Shown here: positions 1 through 11,263 of the stretch, piece by piece
Numbering within the stretch: position 1 is the stretch's first letter
Layout of the letters: each line of letters opens with the position of its first letter
Assembly: GCF_051020765.1 (NCBI RefSeq)
Contig: NW_027469286.1
Coordinates: 62,001 to 126,000 of the forward strand
Direction of reading: 5' to 3'
DNA: 64,000 nt
From: Lasioglossum baleicum
Lineage: Eukaryota > Arthropoda > Insecta > Hymenoptera > Halictidae
Translations under genes and position numbers: made by a program
Notes under the pieces: model-generated
The model's database searches: none
The model's input: only the letters and a program-made list of their open reading frames with translations
What the model was told of the DNA's origin: nothing

Positions 1-901
1 CCGCAGGCTAGTCGAGCAAAAACACGTGCGAGAGGATGCATCCCGCAGGCTAGTCGAGTAAAAACACGTGCGAAAGGATGCATCCCGCAGGCTAGTCGAG
101 CACAAACACGTGCGAGGTTTTGTGGGATGCGCATGCGCAGGTTTTGTGGGATGCGCATGCGCAGATTTTTTGGGATGCGCATGCGCAGGTTTTTTGGGAT
201 GCGCATGGCTAGTCGAGCAAAAACACGTGCGAGAGGATGCATCCCGCAGGCTAGTCGAGTAAAAACACGTGCGAGGTTTTGTGGGATGCGCATGCGCAGG
301 TTTTTTGGGATGCGCATGCCTAGTCGAGCAAAAACACGTGCGAGAGGATGCATCCCGCAGGCTAGTCGAGTAAAAACACGTGCGAAAGGATGCATCCCGC
401 AGGCTAGTCGAGCACAAACACGTGCGAGGTTTTGTGGGATGCGCATGCGCAGGTTTTGTGGGATGCGCATGCGCAGATTTTCTGGGACGCGCATGCGCAG
501 GTTTTTTGGGATGCGCATGGCTAGTCGAGCAAAAACACGTGCGAGAGGATGCATCCCGCAGGCTAGTCGAGTAAAAACACGTGCGAGGTTTTGTGGGATG
601 CGCATGCGCAGGTTTTTTGGGATGCGCATGCCTAGGCGAGCAAAAACACGTGCGAGAGGATGCATCCCGCAGGCTAGTCGAGCAAAAACACGTGCGAAAG
701 GATGCATCCCGCAGGCTGGTCGAGCAAAAACACGTGCGAGAGGATGCACCCCGCAGGCTAGTCGAGCAAAAACACGTGCGAGAGGATGCATCCCGCAGGC
801 TAGTCGAGTAAAAACACGTGCGAGAAGATGCATCCCGCAGGCTAGTCGAGCACAAACACGTGCGAGAGGATGCATCCCGCAGGCTAGTCGAGCAAAAACA
901 C

Positions 902-914
902 GTTGCCAGAGGAT
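902..914. other. 1-bp insertion in an A unit (CACGTTGCCAGAGG)
   Basis: The CACGTGCGAGAGG junction is replaced by CACGTTGCCAGAGG, 1 bp longer, which destroys the E-box. It occurs only here and at about 6,678-6,690, the partner position in the 5,776-bp duplication. The related copy near 10,505 has the normal form. Confidence 0.85.
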
Positions 915-1494
915 GCATCCCGCAGGCTAGTCGAGTAAAAACACGTGCGAAAGGATGCATCCCGCAGGCTAGTCGAGCACAAACACGTGCGAGGTTTTGT
1001 GGGATGCGCATGCGCAGATTTCTTGGGATGCGCATGCGCAGGTTTTTTGGGATGCGCATGGCTAGTCGAGCAAAAACACGTGCGAGAGGATGCATCCCGC
1101 AGGCTAGTCGAGTAAAAACACGTGCGAGGTTTTGTGGGATGCGTATGCGCAGGTTTTGTGGGATGCGCATGCGCAAGTTTTTTGGGATGCGCATGCGCAG
1201 GTTTCTTGGGATGCGCATGCCTAGGCGAGCAAAAACACGTGCGAGAGGATGCATCCCGCAGGCTAGTCGAGTAAAAACACGTGCGAGATTATGCATCCCG
1301 CAGGCTAGTCGAGCACAAACACGTGCGAGAGGATGCATCCCGCAGGCTAGTCGAGCAAAAACACGTGCGAGAGGATGCATCCCGCAGGCTAGTCGAGTAA
1401 AAACACGTGCGAAAGGATGCATCCCGCAGGCTAGTCGAGCACAAACACGTGCGAGGTTTTGTGGGATGCGCATGCGCAGGTTTTGTGGGATGCG

Positions 1495-1560
1495 CATTGC
1501 GCAAATTTTTTGGGATGCGCATGCGCAGGTTTTTTTTTGGGATGCGCATGGCTAGTAGAG
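1495..1560. repeat. X landmark block, copy 1
   Basis: One B unit reads GCGCATTGCGCAAA instead of GCGCATGCGCAGA (one inserted T, G to A). The terminal T run is 9 instead of 6, and the following A unit starts CTAGTAGAG instead of CTAGTCGAG. The three changes are linked in all twelve copies, so they descend from one founder. The net length change is +4 bp relative to a normal block, which shifts the reading frame. Confidence 0.95.
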
Positions 1561-3697
1561 CAAAAACACGTGCGAGAGGATGCATCCCGCAGGCTAGTCG
1601 AGCAAAAACACGTGCGAGAGGATGCATCCCGCAGGCTAGTCGAGTAAAAACACGTGCGAAAGGATGCATCCCGCAGGCTAGTCGAGCACAAACACGTGCG
1701 AGGTTTTGTGGGATGCGGATGCGCAGATTTTTTGGGATGCGCATGCGCAGGTTTTTTGGGATGCGCATGGCTAGTCGAGCAAAAACACGTGCGAGAGGAT
1801 GCATCCCGCAGGCTAGTCGAGTAAAAACACGTGCGAGGTTTTGTGGGATGCGCATGCGCAGGTTTTTTGGGATGCGCATGCCTAGTCGAGCAAAAACACG
1901 TGCGAGAGGATGCATCCCGCAGGCTAGTCGAGTAAAAACACGTGCGAAAGGATGCATCCCGCAGGCTAGTCGAGCACAAACACGTGCGAGGTTTTGTGGG
2001 ATGCGCATGCGCAGATTTTTTGGGACGCGCATGCGCAGGTTTTTTGGGATGCGCATGGCTAGTCGAGCAAAAACACGTGCGAGAGGATGCATCCCGCAGG
2101 CTAGTCGAGTAAAAACACGTGCGAGGTTTTGTGGGATGCGCATGCGCAGGTTTTGTGGGATGCGCATGCGCAGGTTTTTTGGGATGCGCATGCGCAGGTT
2201 TCTTGGGATGCGCATGCCTAGGCGAGCAAAAACACGTGCGAGAGGATGCATCCCGCAGGCTAGTCGAGCAAAAACACGTGCGAAAGGATGCATCCCGCAG
2301 GCTGGTCGAGCAAAAACACGTGCGAGAGGATGCATCCCGCAGGCTAGTCGAGCAAAAACACGTGCGAGAGGATGCATCCCGCAGGCTAGTCGAGCAAAAA
2401 CACGTGCGAGAGGATGCATCCCGCAGGCTAGTCGAGCACAAACACGTGCGAGAGGATGCATCCCGCAGGCTAGTCGAGTAAAAACACGTGCGAAAGGATG
2501 CATCCCGCAGGCTAGTCGAGCACAAACACGTGCGAGGTTTTGTGGGATGCGCATGCGCAGGTTTTGTGGGATGCGCATGCGCAGATTTTTTGGGATGCGC
2601 ATGCGCAGGTTTTTTGGGATGCGCATGGCTAGTCGAGCAAAAACACGTGCGAGAGGATGCATCCCGCAGGCTAGTCGAGTAAAAACACGTGCGAGGTTTT
2701 GTGGGATGCGCATGCGCAGGTTTTGTGGGATGCGCATGCGCAGGTTTTTTGGGATGCGCATGTGCAGGTTTTTTGGGATGCGCATGGCTAGTCGAGCAAA
2801 AACACGTGCGAGAGGATGCATCCCGCAGGCTAGTCGAGTAAAAATACGTGCGAGGGGATGCATACCGCAGGCTAGTCGAGCAAAAACACGTGCGAGAGGA
2901 TGCATCCCGCAGGCTAGTCGAGCACAAACACGTGCGAGAGGATGCATCCCGCAGGCTAGTCGAGTAAAAACACGTGCGAAAGGATGCATCCCGCAGGCTA
3001 GTCGAGCACAAACACGTGCGAGGTTTTGTGGGATGCGCATGCGCAGGTTTTGTGGGATGCGCATGCGCAGATTTTTTGGGATGCGCATGCGCAGGTTTTT
3101 TGGGATGCGCATGGCTAGTCGAGCAAAAACACGTGCGAGAGGATGCATCCCGCAGGCTAGTCGAGTAAAAACACGTGCGAGAGGATGCATCCCGCAGGCT
3201 AGTCGAGTAAAAACACGTGCGAGAGGATGCATCCCGCAGGCTAGTCGAGTAAAAACACGTGCGAGAGGATGCATCCCGCAGGCTAGTCGAGTAAAAACAC
3301 GTGCGAGGCTTTGTGGGATGCGCATGCGCAGGTTTTGTGGGATGCGCATGCGCAGGTTTTGTGGGATGCGCATGCGCAGGTTTTGTGGGATGCGCATGTG
3401 CAGGTTTTTTGGGATGCGCATGGCTAGTCGAGCAAAAACACGTGCGAGAGGATGCATCCCGCAGGCTAGTCGAGTAAAAACACGTGCGAGAGGATGCATC
3501 CCGCAGGCTAGTCGAGCACAAACACGTGCGAGAGGATGCATCCCGCAGGCTAGTCGAGCAAAAACACGTGCGAGAGGATGCATCCCGCAGGCTAGTCGAG
3601 TAAAAACACGTGCGAAAGGATGCATCCCGCAGGCTAGTCGAGCGCAAACACGTGCGAGGTTTTGTGGGATGCGCATGCGCAGGTTTTGTGGGATGCG

Positions 3698-3763
3698 CAT
3701 TGCGCAAATTTTTTGGGATGCGCATGCGCAGGTTTTTTTTTGGGATGCGCATGGCTAGTAGAG
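3698..3763. repeat. X landmark block, copy 2
   Basis: Carries the same three linked changes, 2,203 bp after copy 1. The A unit before it has GAGCGCAAAC in place of GAGCACAAAC. Confidence 0.95.
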
Positions 3764-5684
3764 CAAAAACACGTGCGAGAGGATGCATCCCGCAGGCTAG
3801 TCGAGCAAAAACACGTGCGAGAGGATGCATCCCGCAGGCTAGTCGAGTAAAAACACGTGCGAAAGGATGCATCCCGCAGGCTAGTCGAGCACAAACACGT
3901 GCGAGGTTTTGTGGGATGCGCATGCGCAGGTTTTGTGGGATGCGCATGCGCAGATTTTTTGGGATGCGCATGCGCAGGTTTTTTGGGATGCGCATGGCTA
4001 GTCGAGCAAAAACACGTGCGAGAGGATGCATCCCGCAGGCTAGTCGAGTAAAAACACGTGCGAGGTTTTGTGGGATGCGCATGCGCAGGTTTTTTGGGAT
4101 GCGCATGGCTAGTCGAGCAAAAACACGTGCGAGAGGATGCATCCCGCAGGCTAGTCGAGTAAAAACACGTGCGAGGTTTTGTGGGATGCGCATGCGCAGG
4201 TTTTGTGGGATGCGCATGCGCAGGTTTTTTGGGATGCGCATGCGCAGGTTTCTTGGGATGCGCATGCCTAGGCGAGCAAAAACACGTGCGAGAGGATGCA
4301 TCCCGCAGGCTAGTCGAGCAAAAACACGTGCGAAAGGATGCATCCCGCAGGCTGGTCGAGCAAAAACACGTGCGAGAGGATGCATCCCGCAGGCTAGTCG
4401 AGCAAAAACACGTGCGAGAGGATGCATCCCGCAGGCTAGTCGAGCAAAAACACGTGCGAGAGGATGCATCCCGCAGGCTAGTCGAGCACAAACACGTGCG
4501 AGAGGATGCATCCCGCAGGCTAGTCGAGTAAAAACACGTGCGAAAGGATGCATCCCGCAGGCTAGTCGAGCACAAACACGTGCGAGGTTTTGTGGGATGC
4601 GCATGCGCAGGTTTTGTGGGATGCGCATGCGCAGATTTTTTGGGATGCGCATGCGCAGGTTTTTTGGGATGCGCATGGCTAGTCGAGCAAAAACACGTGC
4701 GAGAGGATGCATCCCGCAGGCTAGTCGAGTAAAAACACGTGCGAGGTTTTGTGGGATGCGCATGCGCAGGTTTTGTGGGATGCGCATGCGCAGGTTTTTT
4801 GGGATGCGCATGGCTAGTCGAGCAAAAACACGTGCGAGAGGATGCATCCCGCAGGCTAGTCGAGTAAAAACACGTGCGAGGTTTTGTGGGATGCGCATGC
4901 GCAGGTTTTGTGGGATGCGCATGCGCAGGTTTTTTGGGATGCGCATGGCTAGTCGAGCAAAAACACGTGCGAGAGGATGCATCCCGCAGGCTAGTCGAGT
5001 AAAAACACGTGCGAGAGGATGCATCCCGCAGGCTAGTCGAGCAAAAACACGTGCGAGAGGATGCATCCCGCAGGCTAGTCGAGCACAAACACGTGCGAGA
5101 GGATGCATCCCGCAGGCTAGTCGAGTAAAAACACGTGCGAAAGGATGCATCCCGCAGGCTAGTCGAGCACAAACACGTGCGAGGTTTTGTGGGATGCGCA
5201 TGCGCAGGTTTTGTGGGATGCGCATGCGCAGATTTTTTGGGATGCGCATGCGCAGGTTTTTTGGGATGCGCATGGCTAGTCGAGCAAAAACACGTGCGAG
5301 AGGATGCATCCCGCAGGCTAGTCGAGTAAAAACACGTGCGAGGTTTTGTGGGATGCGCATGCGCAGGTTTTTTGGGATGCGCATGTGCAGGTTTTTTGGG
5401 ATGCGCATGGCTAGTCGAGCAAAAACACGTGCGAGAGGATGCATCCCGCAGGCTAGTCGAGTAAAAACACGTGCGAGAGGATGCATCCCGCAGGCTAGTC
5501 GAGCACAAACACGTGCGAGAGGATGCATCCCGCAGGCTAGTCGAGCAAAAACACGTGCGAGAGGATGCATCCCGCAGGCTAGTCGAGTAAAAACACGTGC
5601 GAAAGGATGCATCCCGCAGGCTAGTCGAGCGCAAACACGTGCGAGGTTTTGTGGGATGCGCATGCGCAGGTTTTGTGGGATGCG

Positions 5685-5750
5685 CATTGCGCAAATTTTT
5701 TGGGATGCGCATGCGCAGGTTTTTTTTTGGGATGCGCATGGCTAGTAGAG
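5685..5750. repeat. X landmark block, copy 3
   Basis: Lies 1,987 bp after copy 2 and is also preceded by the GAGCGCAAAC unit. It sits just left of the second copy of the 3.75-kb duplication. Confidence 0.95.
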
Positions 5751-5776
5751 CAAAAACACGTGCGAGAGGATGCATC

Positions 5777-8700
5777 CCGCAGGCTAGTCGAGCAAAAACA
5801 CGTGCGAGAGGATGCATCCCGCAGGCTAGTCGAGTAAAAACACGTGCGAAAGGATGCATCCCGCAGGCTAGTCGAGCACAAACACGTGCGAGGTTTTGTG
5901 GGATGCGCATGCGCAGGTTTTGTGGGATGCGCATGCGCAGATTTTTTGGGATGCGCATGCGCAGGTTTTTTGGGATGCGCATGGCTAGTCGAGCAAAAAC
6001 ACGTGCGAGAGGATGCATCCCGCAGGCTAGTCGAGTAAAAACACGTGCGAGGTTTTGTGGGATGCGCATGCGCAGGTTTTTTGGGATGCGCATGCCTAGT
6101 CGAGCAAAAACACGTGCGAGAGGATGCATCCCGCAGGCTAGTCGAGTAAAAACACGTGCGAAAGGATGCATCCCGCAGGCTAGTCGAGCACAAACACGTG
6201 CGAGGTTTTGTGGGATGCGCATGCGCAGGTTTTGTGGGATGCGCATGCGCAGATTTTCTGGGACGCGCATGCGCAGGTTTTTTGGGATGCGCATGGCTAG
6301 TCGAGCAAAAACACGTGCGAGAGGATGCATCCCGCAGGCTAGTCGAGTAAAAACACGTGCGAGGTTTTGTGGGATGCGCATGCGCAGGTTTTTTGGGATG
6401 CGCATGCCTAGGCGAGCAAAAACACGTGCGAGAGGATGCATCCCGCAGGCTAGTCGAGCAAAAACACGTGCGAAAGGATGCATCCCGCAGGCTGGTCGAG
6501 CAAAAACACGTGCGAGAGGATGCACCCCGCAGGCTAGTCGAGCAAAAACACGTGCGAGAGGATGCATCCCGCAGGCTAGTCGAGTAAAAACACGTGCGAG
6601 AAGATGCATCCCGCAGGCTAGTCGAGCACAAACACGTGCGAGAGGATGCATCCCGCAGGCTAGTCGAGCAAAAACACGTTGCCAGAGGATGCATCCCGCA
6701 GGCTAGTCGAGTAAAAACACGTGCGAAAGGATGCATCCCGCAGGCTAGTCGAGCACAAACACGTGCGAGGTTTTGTGGGATGCGCATGCGCAGATTTCTT
6801 GGGATGCGCATGCGCAGGTTTTTTGGGATGCGCATGGCTAGTCGAGCAAAAACACGTGCGAGAGGATGCATCCCGCAGGCTAGTCGAGTAAAAACACGTG
6901 CGAGGTTTTGTGGGATGCGTATGCGCAGGTTTTGTGGGATGCGCATGCGCAGGTTTTTTGGGATGCGCATGCGCAGGTTTCTTGGGATGCGCATGCCTAG
7001 GCGAGCAAAAACACGTGCGAGAGGATGCATCCCGCAGGCTAGTCGAGTAAAAACACGTGCGAGATTATGCATCCCGCAGGCTAGTCGAGCACAAACACGT
7101 GCGAGAGGATGCATCCCGCAGGCTAGTCGAGCAAAAACACGTGCGAGAGGATGCATCCCGCAGGCTAGTCGAGTAAAAACACGTGCGAAAGGATGCATCC
7201 CGCAGGCTAGTCGAGCACAAACACGTGCGAGGTTTTGTGGGATGCGCATGCGCAGGTTTTGTGGGATGCGCATTGCGCAAATTTTTTGGGATGCGCATGC
7301 GCAGGTTTTTTTTTGGGATGCGCATGGCTAGTAGAGCAAAAACACGTGCGAGAGGATGCATCCCGCAGGCTAGTCGAGCAAAAACACGTGCGAGAGGATG
7401 CATCCCGCAGGCTAGTCGAGTAAAAACACGTGCGAAAGGATGCATCCCGCAGGCTAGTCGAGCACAAACACGTGCGAGGTTTTGTGGGATGCGGATGCGC
7501 AGATTTTTTGGGATGCGCATGCGCAGGTTTTTTGGGATGCGCATGGCTAGTCGAGCAAAAACACGTGCGAGAGGATGCATCCCGCAGGCTAGTCGAGTAA
7601 AAACACGTGCGAGGTTTTGTGGGATGCGCATGCGCAGGTTTTTTGGGATGCGCATGCCTAGTCGAGCAAAAACACGTGCGAGAGGATGCATCCCGCAGGC
7701 TAGTCGAGTAAAAACACGTGCGAAAGGATGCATCCCGCAGGCTAGTCGAGCACAAACACGTGCGAGGTTTTGTGGGATGCGCATGCGCAGATTTTTTGGG
7801 ACGCGCATGCGCAGGTTTTTTGGGATGCGCATGGCTAGTCGAGCAAAAACACGTGCGAGAGGATGCATCCCGCAGGCTAGTCGAGTAAAAACACGTGCGA
7901 GGTTTTGTGGGATGCGCATGCGCAGGTTTTGTGGGATGCGCATGCGCAGGTTTTTTGGGATGCGCATGCGCAGGTTTCTTGGGATGCGCATGCCTAGGCG
8001 AGCAAAAACACGTGCGAGAGGATGCATCCCGCAGGCTAGTCGAGCAAAAACACGTGCGAAAGGATGCATCCCGCAGGCTGGTCGAGCAAAAACACGTGCG
8101 AGAGGATGCATCCCGCAGGCTAGTCGAGCAAAAACACGTGCGAGAGGATGCATCCCGCAGGCTAGTTGAGCAAAAACACGTGCGAGAGGATGCATCCCGC
8201 AGGCTAGTCGAGCACAAACACGTGCGAGAGGATGCATCCCGCAGGCTAGTCGAGTAAAAACACGTGCGAAAGGATGCATCCCGCAGGCTAGTCGAGCACA
8301 AACACGTGCGAGGTTTTGTGGGATGCGCATGCGCAGGTTTTGTGGGATGCGCATGCGCAGATTTTTTGGGATGCGCATGCGCAGGTTTTTTGGGATGCGC
8401 ATGGCTAGTCGAGCAAAAACACGTGCGAGAGGATGCATCCCGCAGGCTAGTCGAGTAAAAACACGTGCGAGGTTTTGTGGGATGCGCATGCTCAGGTTTT
8501 GTGGGATGCGCATGCGCAGGTTTTTTGGGATGCGCATGTGCAGGTTTTTTGGGATGCGCATGGCTAGTCGAGCAAAAACACGTGCGAGAGGATGCATCCC
8601 GCAGGCTAGTCGAGTAAAAACACGTGCGAGAGGATGCATCCCGCAGGCTAGTCGAGCAAAAACACGTGCGAGAGGATGCATCCCGCAGGCTAGTCGAGCA

Positions 8701-9533
8701 CAAACACGTGCGAGAGGATGCATCCCGCAGGCTAGTCGAGTAAAAACACGTGCGAAAGGATGCATCCCGCAGGCTAGTCGAGCACAAACACGTGCGAGGT
8801 TTTGTGGGATGCGCATGCGCAGGTTTTGTGGGATGCGCATGCGCAGATTTTTTGGGATGCGCATGCGCAGGTTTTTTGGGATGCGCATGGCTAGTCGAGC
8901 AAAAACACGTGCGAGAGGATGCATCCCGCAGGCTAGTCGAGTAAAAACACGTGCGAGAGGATGCATCCCGCAGGCTAGTCGAGTAAAAACACGTGCGAGA
9001 GGATGCATCCCGCAGGCTAGTCGAGTAAAAACACGTGCGAGAGGATGCATCCCGCAGGCTAGTCGAGTAAAAACACGTGCGAGGTTTTGTGGGATGCGCA
9101 TGCGCAGGTTTTGTGGGATGCGCATGCGCAGGTTTTGTGGGATGCGCATGCGCAGGTTTTGTGGGATGCGCATGTGCAGGTTTTTTGGGATGCGCATGGC
9201 TAGTCGAGCAAAAACACGTGCGAGAGGATGCATCCCGCAGGCTAGTCGAGTAAAAACACGTGCGAGAGGATGCATCCCGCAGGCTAGTCGAGCACAAACA
9301 CGTGCGAGAGGATGCATCCCGCAGGCTAGTCGAGCAAAAACACGTGCGAGAGGATGCATCCCGCAGGCTAGTCGAGTAAAAACACGTGCGAAAGGATGCA
9401 TCCCGCAGGCTAGTCGAGCGCAAACACGTGCGAGGTTTTGTGGGATGCGCATGCGCAGGTTTTGTGGGATGCGCATTGCGCAAATTTTTTGGGATGCGCA
9501 TGCGCAGGTTTTTTTTGGGATGCGCATGGCTAG
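5777..9533. repeat. 3.75-kb higher-order duplication, copy 2 (partner 1-3,757)
   Basis: Private changes in this copy include GCTAGTTGAG near 8,163 and CATGCTCAGG near 8,488, plus the 8-T run in the X block at 9,474. After 9,538 alignment continues for a few hundred bp with one extra 42-bp unit, then 9,674-10,600 follows the order of 5,844-6,770 at offset 3,830. Confidence 0.92.
7271..7336. repeat. X landmark block, copy 4
   Basis: Counterpart of copy 1 at an offset of exactly 5,776 bp. The preceding unit has GAGCACAAAC, as in copy 1. Confidence 0.95.
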
Positions 9534-9538
9534 TAGAG
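9474..9538. repeat. X landmark block, copy 5 (8-T variant)
   Basis: Counterpart of copy 2 at offset 5,776, but its terminal T run is 8 rather than 9. The block is therefore 3 bp longer than normal instead of 4 and does not shift frame. It is followed by three GAGCAA-type units instead of two, an inserted 42-bp unit compared with the region after copy 2. Confidence 0.95.
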
Positions 9539-10723
9539 CAAAAACACGTGCGAGAGGATGCATCCCGCAGGCTAGTCGAGCAAAAACACGTGCGAGAGGA
9601 TGCATCCCGCAGGCTAGTCGAGCAAAAACACGTGCGAGAGGATGCATCCCGCAGGCTAGTCGAGTAAAAACACGTGCGAAAGGATGCATCCCGCAGGCTA
9701 GCCGAGCACAAACACGTGCGAGGTTTTGTGGGATGCGCATGCGCAGGTTTTGTGGGATGCGCATGCGCAGATTTTTTGGGATGCGCATGCGCAGGTTTTT
9801 TGGGATGCGCATGGCTAGTCGAGCAAAAACACGTGCGAGAGGATGCATCCCGCAGGCTAGTCGAGTAAAAACACGTGCGAGGTTTTGTGGGATGCGCATG
9901 CGCAGGTTTTTTGGGATGCGCATGCCTAGTCGAGCAAAAACACGTGCGAGAGGATGCATCCCGCAGGATAGTCGAGTAAAAACACGTGCGAAAGGATGCA
10001 TCCCGCAGGCTAGTCGAGCACAAACACGTGCGAGGTTTTGTGGGATGCGCATGCGCAGGTTTTGTGGGATGCGCATGCGCAGATTTTCTGGGACGCGCAT
10101 GCGCAGGTTTTTTGGGATGCGCATGGCTAGTCGAGCAAAAACACGTGCGAGAGGATGCATCCCGCAGGCTAGTCGAGTAAAAACACGTGCGAGGTTTTGT
10201 GGGATGCGCATGCGCAGGTTTTTTGGGATGCGCATGCCTAGGCGAGCAAAAACACGTGCGAGAGGATGCATCCCGCAGGCTAGTCGAGCAAAAACACGTG
10301 CGAAAGGATGCATCCCGCAGGCTGGTCGAGCAAAAACACGTGCGAGAGGATGCACCCCGCAGGCTAGTCGAGCAAAAACACGTGCGAGAGGATGCATCCC
10401 GCAGGCTAGTCGAGTAAAAACACGTGCGAGAAGATGCATCCCGCAGGCTAGTCGAGCACAAACACGTGCGAGAGGATGCATCCCGCAGGCTAGTCGAGCA
10501 AAAACACGTGCGAGAGGATGCATCCCGCAGGCTAGTCGAGTAAAAACACGTGCGAAAGGATGCATCCCGCAGGCTAGTCGAGCACAAACACGTGCGAGGT
10601 TTTGTGGGATGCGCATGCGCAGATTTCTTGGGATGCGCATGCGCAGGTTTTTTGGGATGCGCATGGCTAGTCGAGCAAAAACACGTGCGAGAGGATGCAT
10701 CCCGCAGGCTAGTCGAGTAAAAA

Positions 10724-10801
10724 CACTTGCGAGGTTTCGTGGGATGCGCATGCGCAGGTTTCGTGGGATGCGCATGCGCAGGTTTTTTGGGATGCGCATG
10801 G
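10724..10801. repeat. CACTTG/TTTCG block, first of 24
   Basis: The A head has CACTTGCGAG instead of CACGTGCGAG. The full B units that follow have TTTCGTGGG instead of TTTTGTGGG, and the next A unit has GAGCAAATACACG. All three changes occur together in every copy. The eight single copies start at 10,724, 12,635, 17,232, 19,035, 21,141, 25,534, 30,239 and 42,790; the other sixteen form eight pairs listed separately. Copies at 21,141 and 42,790 share GTGGAATG in the first B unit. The block is 78 bp from CACTTG to GCATGG with two full B units. Confidence 0.95.
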
Positions 10802-10885
10802 CTAGTCGAGCAAATACACGTGCGAGAGGATGCATCCCGCAGGGTAGTCGAGTAAAAACACGTGCGAGAGGATGCATCCCGCAGG

Positions 10886-11263
10886 CTAGTCGAGTAGAAA
10901 CACGTGCAAGAGGATGCTTCCCGCAGGCTAGTCGAGTAAAAACACGTGCGAGAGGATGCATCCCGCAGGCTAGTCGAGTAAAAACACGTGCGAGAGGATG
11001 CTTCCCGCAGGCTAGTCGAGTAAAAACACGTGCGAGAGGATGCATCCCGCATGCTAGTCGAGTAAAAACACGTGCAAGAGGATGCTTCCCGCAGGCTAGT
11101 CGAGTAAAAACACGTGCGAGAGGATGCATCCCGCAGGCTAGTCGAGCAAAAACACGTGCGAGAGGATGCATCCCGCAGGCTAGTCGAGCAAAAACACGTG
11201 CGAGAGGATGCATCCCGCAGGCTAGTCGAGTAAAAACACGTGCGAGAGGATGCATCCTGCAGG
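10886..11263. repeat. Cassette H: fixed-order 9-unit (378-bp) A subarray, first of 16 full copies
   Basis: The nine units are, in order: GAGTAGAAACACGTGCAAG with GATGCTTCCC; standard; GATGCTTCCC; unit ending GCATG; GTGCAAG with GATGCTTCCC; standard; GAGCAAAAAC; GAGCAAAAAC; unit ending CCTGCAGG. Full copies start at 10,886, 12,797, 20,664, 25,696, 30,401, 35,040, 37,062, 38,948, 42,313, 44,764, 48,560, 52,036, 55,121, 57,669, 60,126 and 62,484, each 378 bp. At 14,726 and 32,330 the ninth unit differs. Shorter fragments start at 53,212, 55,844, 59,313, 59,649 and 62,007. The cassette behaves as a heritable block; no function is visible. Confidence 0.93.

Larger units (their letters stand above)
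1..3757. repeat. 3.75-kb higher-order duplication, copy 1 (partner 5,777-9,533)
   Basis: Every landmark in this interval recurs at exactly +5,776 bp, including the rare CACGTTGCCAGAGG insertion (about 902, and about 6,678) and the GCGTATGCGC variant. The left limit is the window edge. I saw only scattered substitutions: CATGCGCAAG near 1,170, GTAAAAATACG and GATGCATACC near 2,840-2,865, and GAGGCTTTG near 3,307 are private to copy 1. Confidence 0.93.
1..10720. repeat. Domain I: B-rich higher-order repeat region
   Basis: B blocks are frequent here and X landmark blocks lie at 1,495, 3,698, 5,685, 7,271 and 9,474. Tail variants seen are GCGAAAGG, GCGAGAAG and GATGCACCCC. The variants that define domain II (GATGCTTCCC, TTTCGTGGG, GACGATGC, GCATGCTAG, CCTGCAGG, GCAGTCTAG) do not appear before about 10,720. 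Short sub-repeats include a 312-bp period (68 and 380; 5,844 and 6,156; 9,674 and 9,986) and a 2,050-bp copy of 2,119-2,690 at 4,169-4,740. Confidence 0.85.

Noticed and set aside
68..262. Recurrent 62-120-residue frames starting MRKDASRRLVE or MRGFVGCACAGF as small genes
   Set aside because: They are bounded only by the GAGCAA/GAGTAA polymorphism and recur wherever the unit order recurs; no regulatory context differs from the rest of the array.
10734..10752. Bona fide CENP-B box
   Set aside because: The last two of the nine defined bases (GG of CGGG) are CA, so it is reported only as a low-interest near match.
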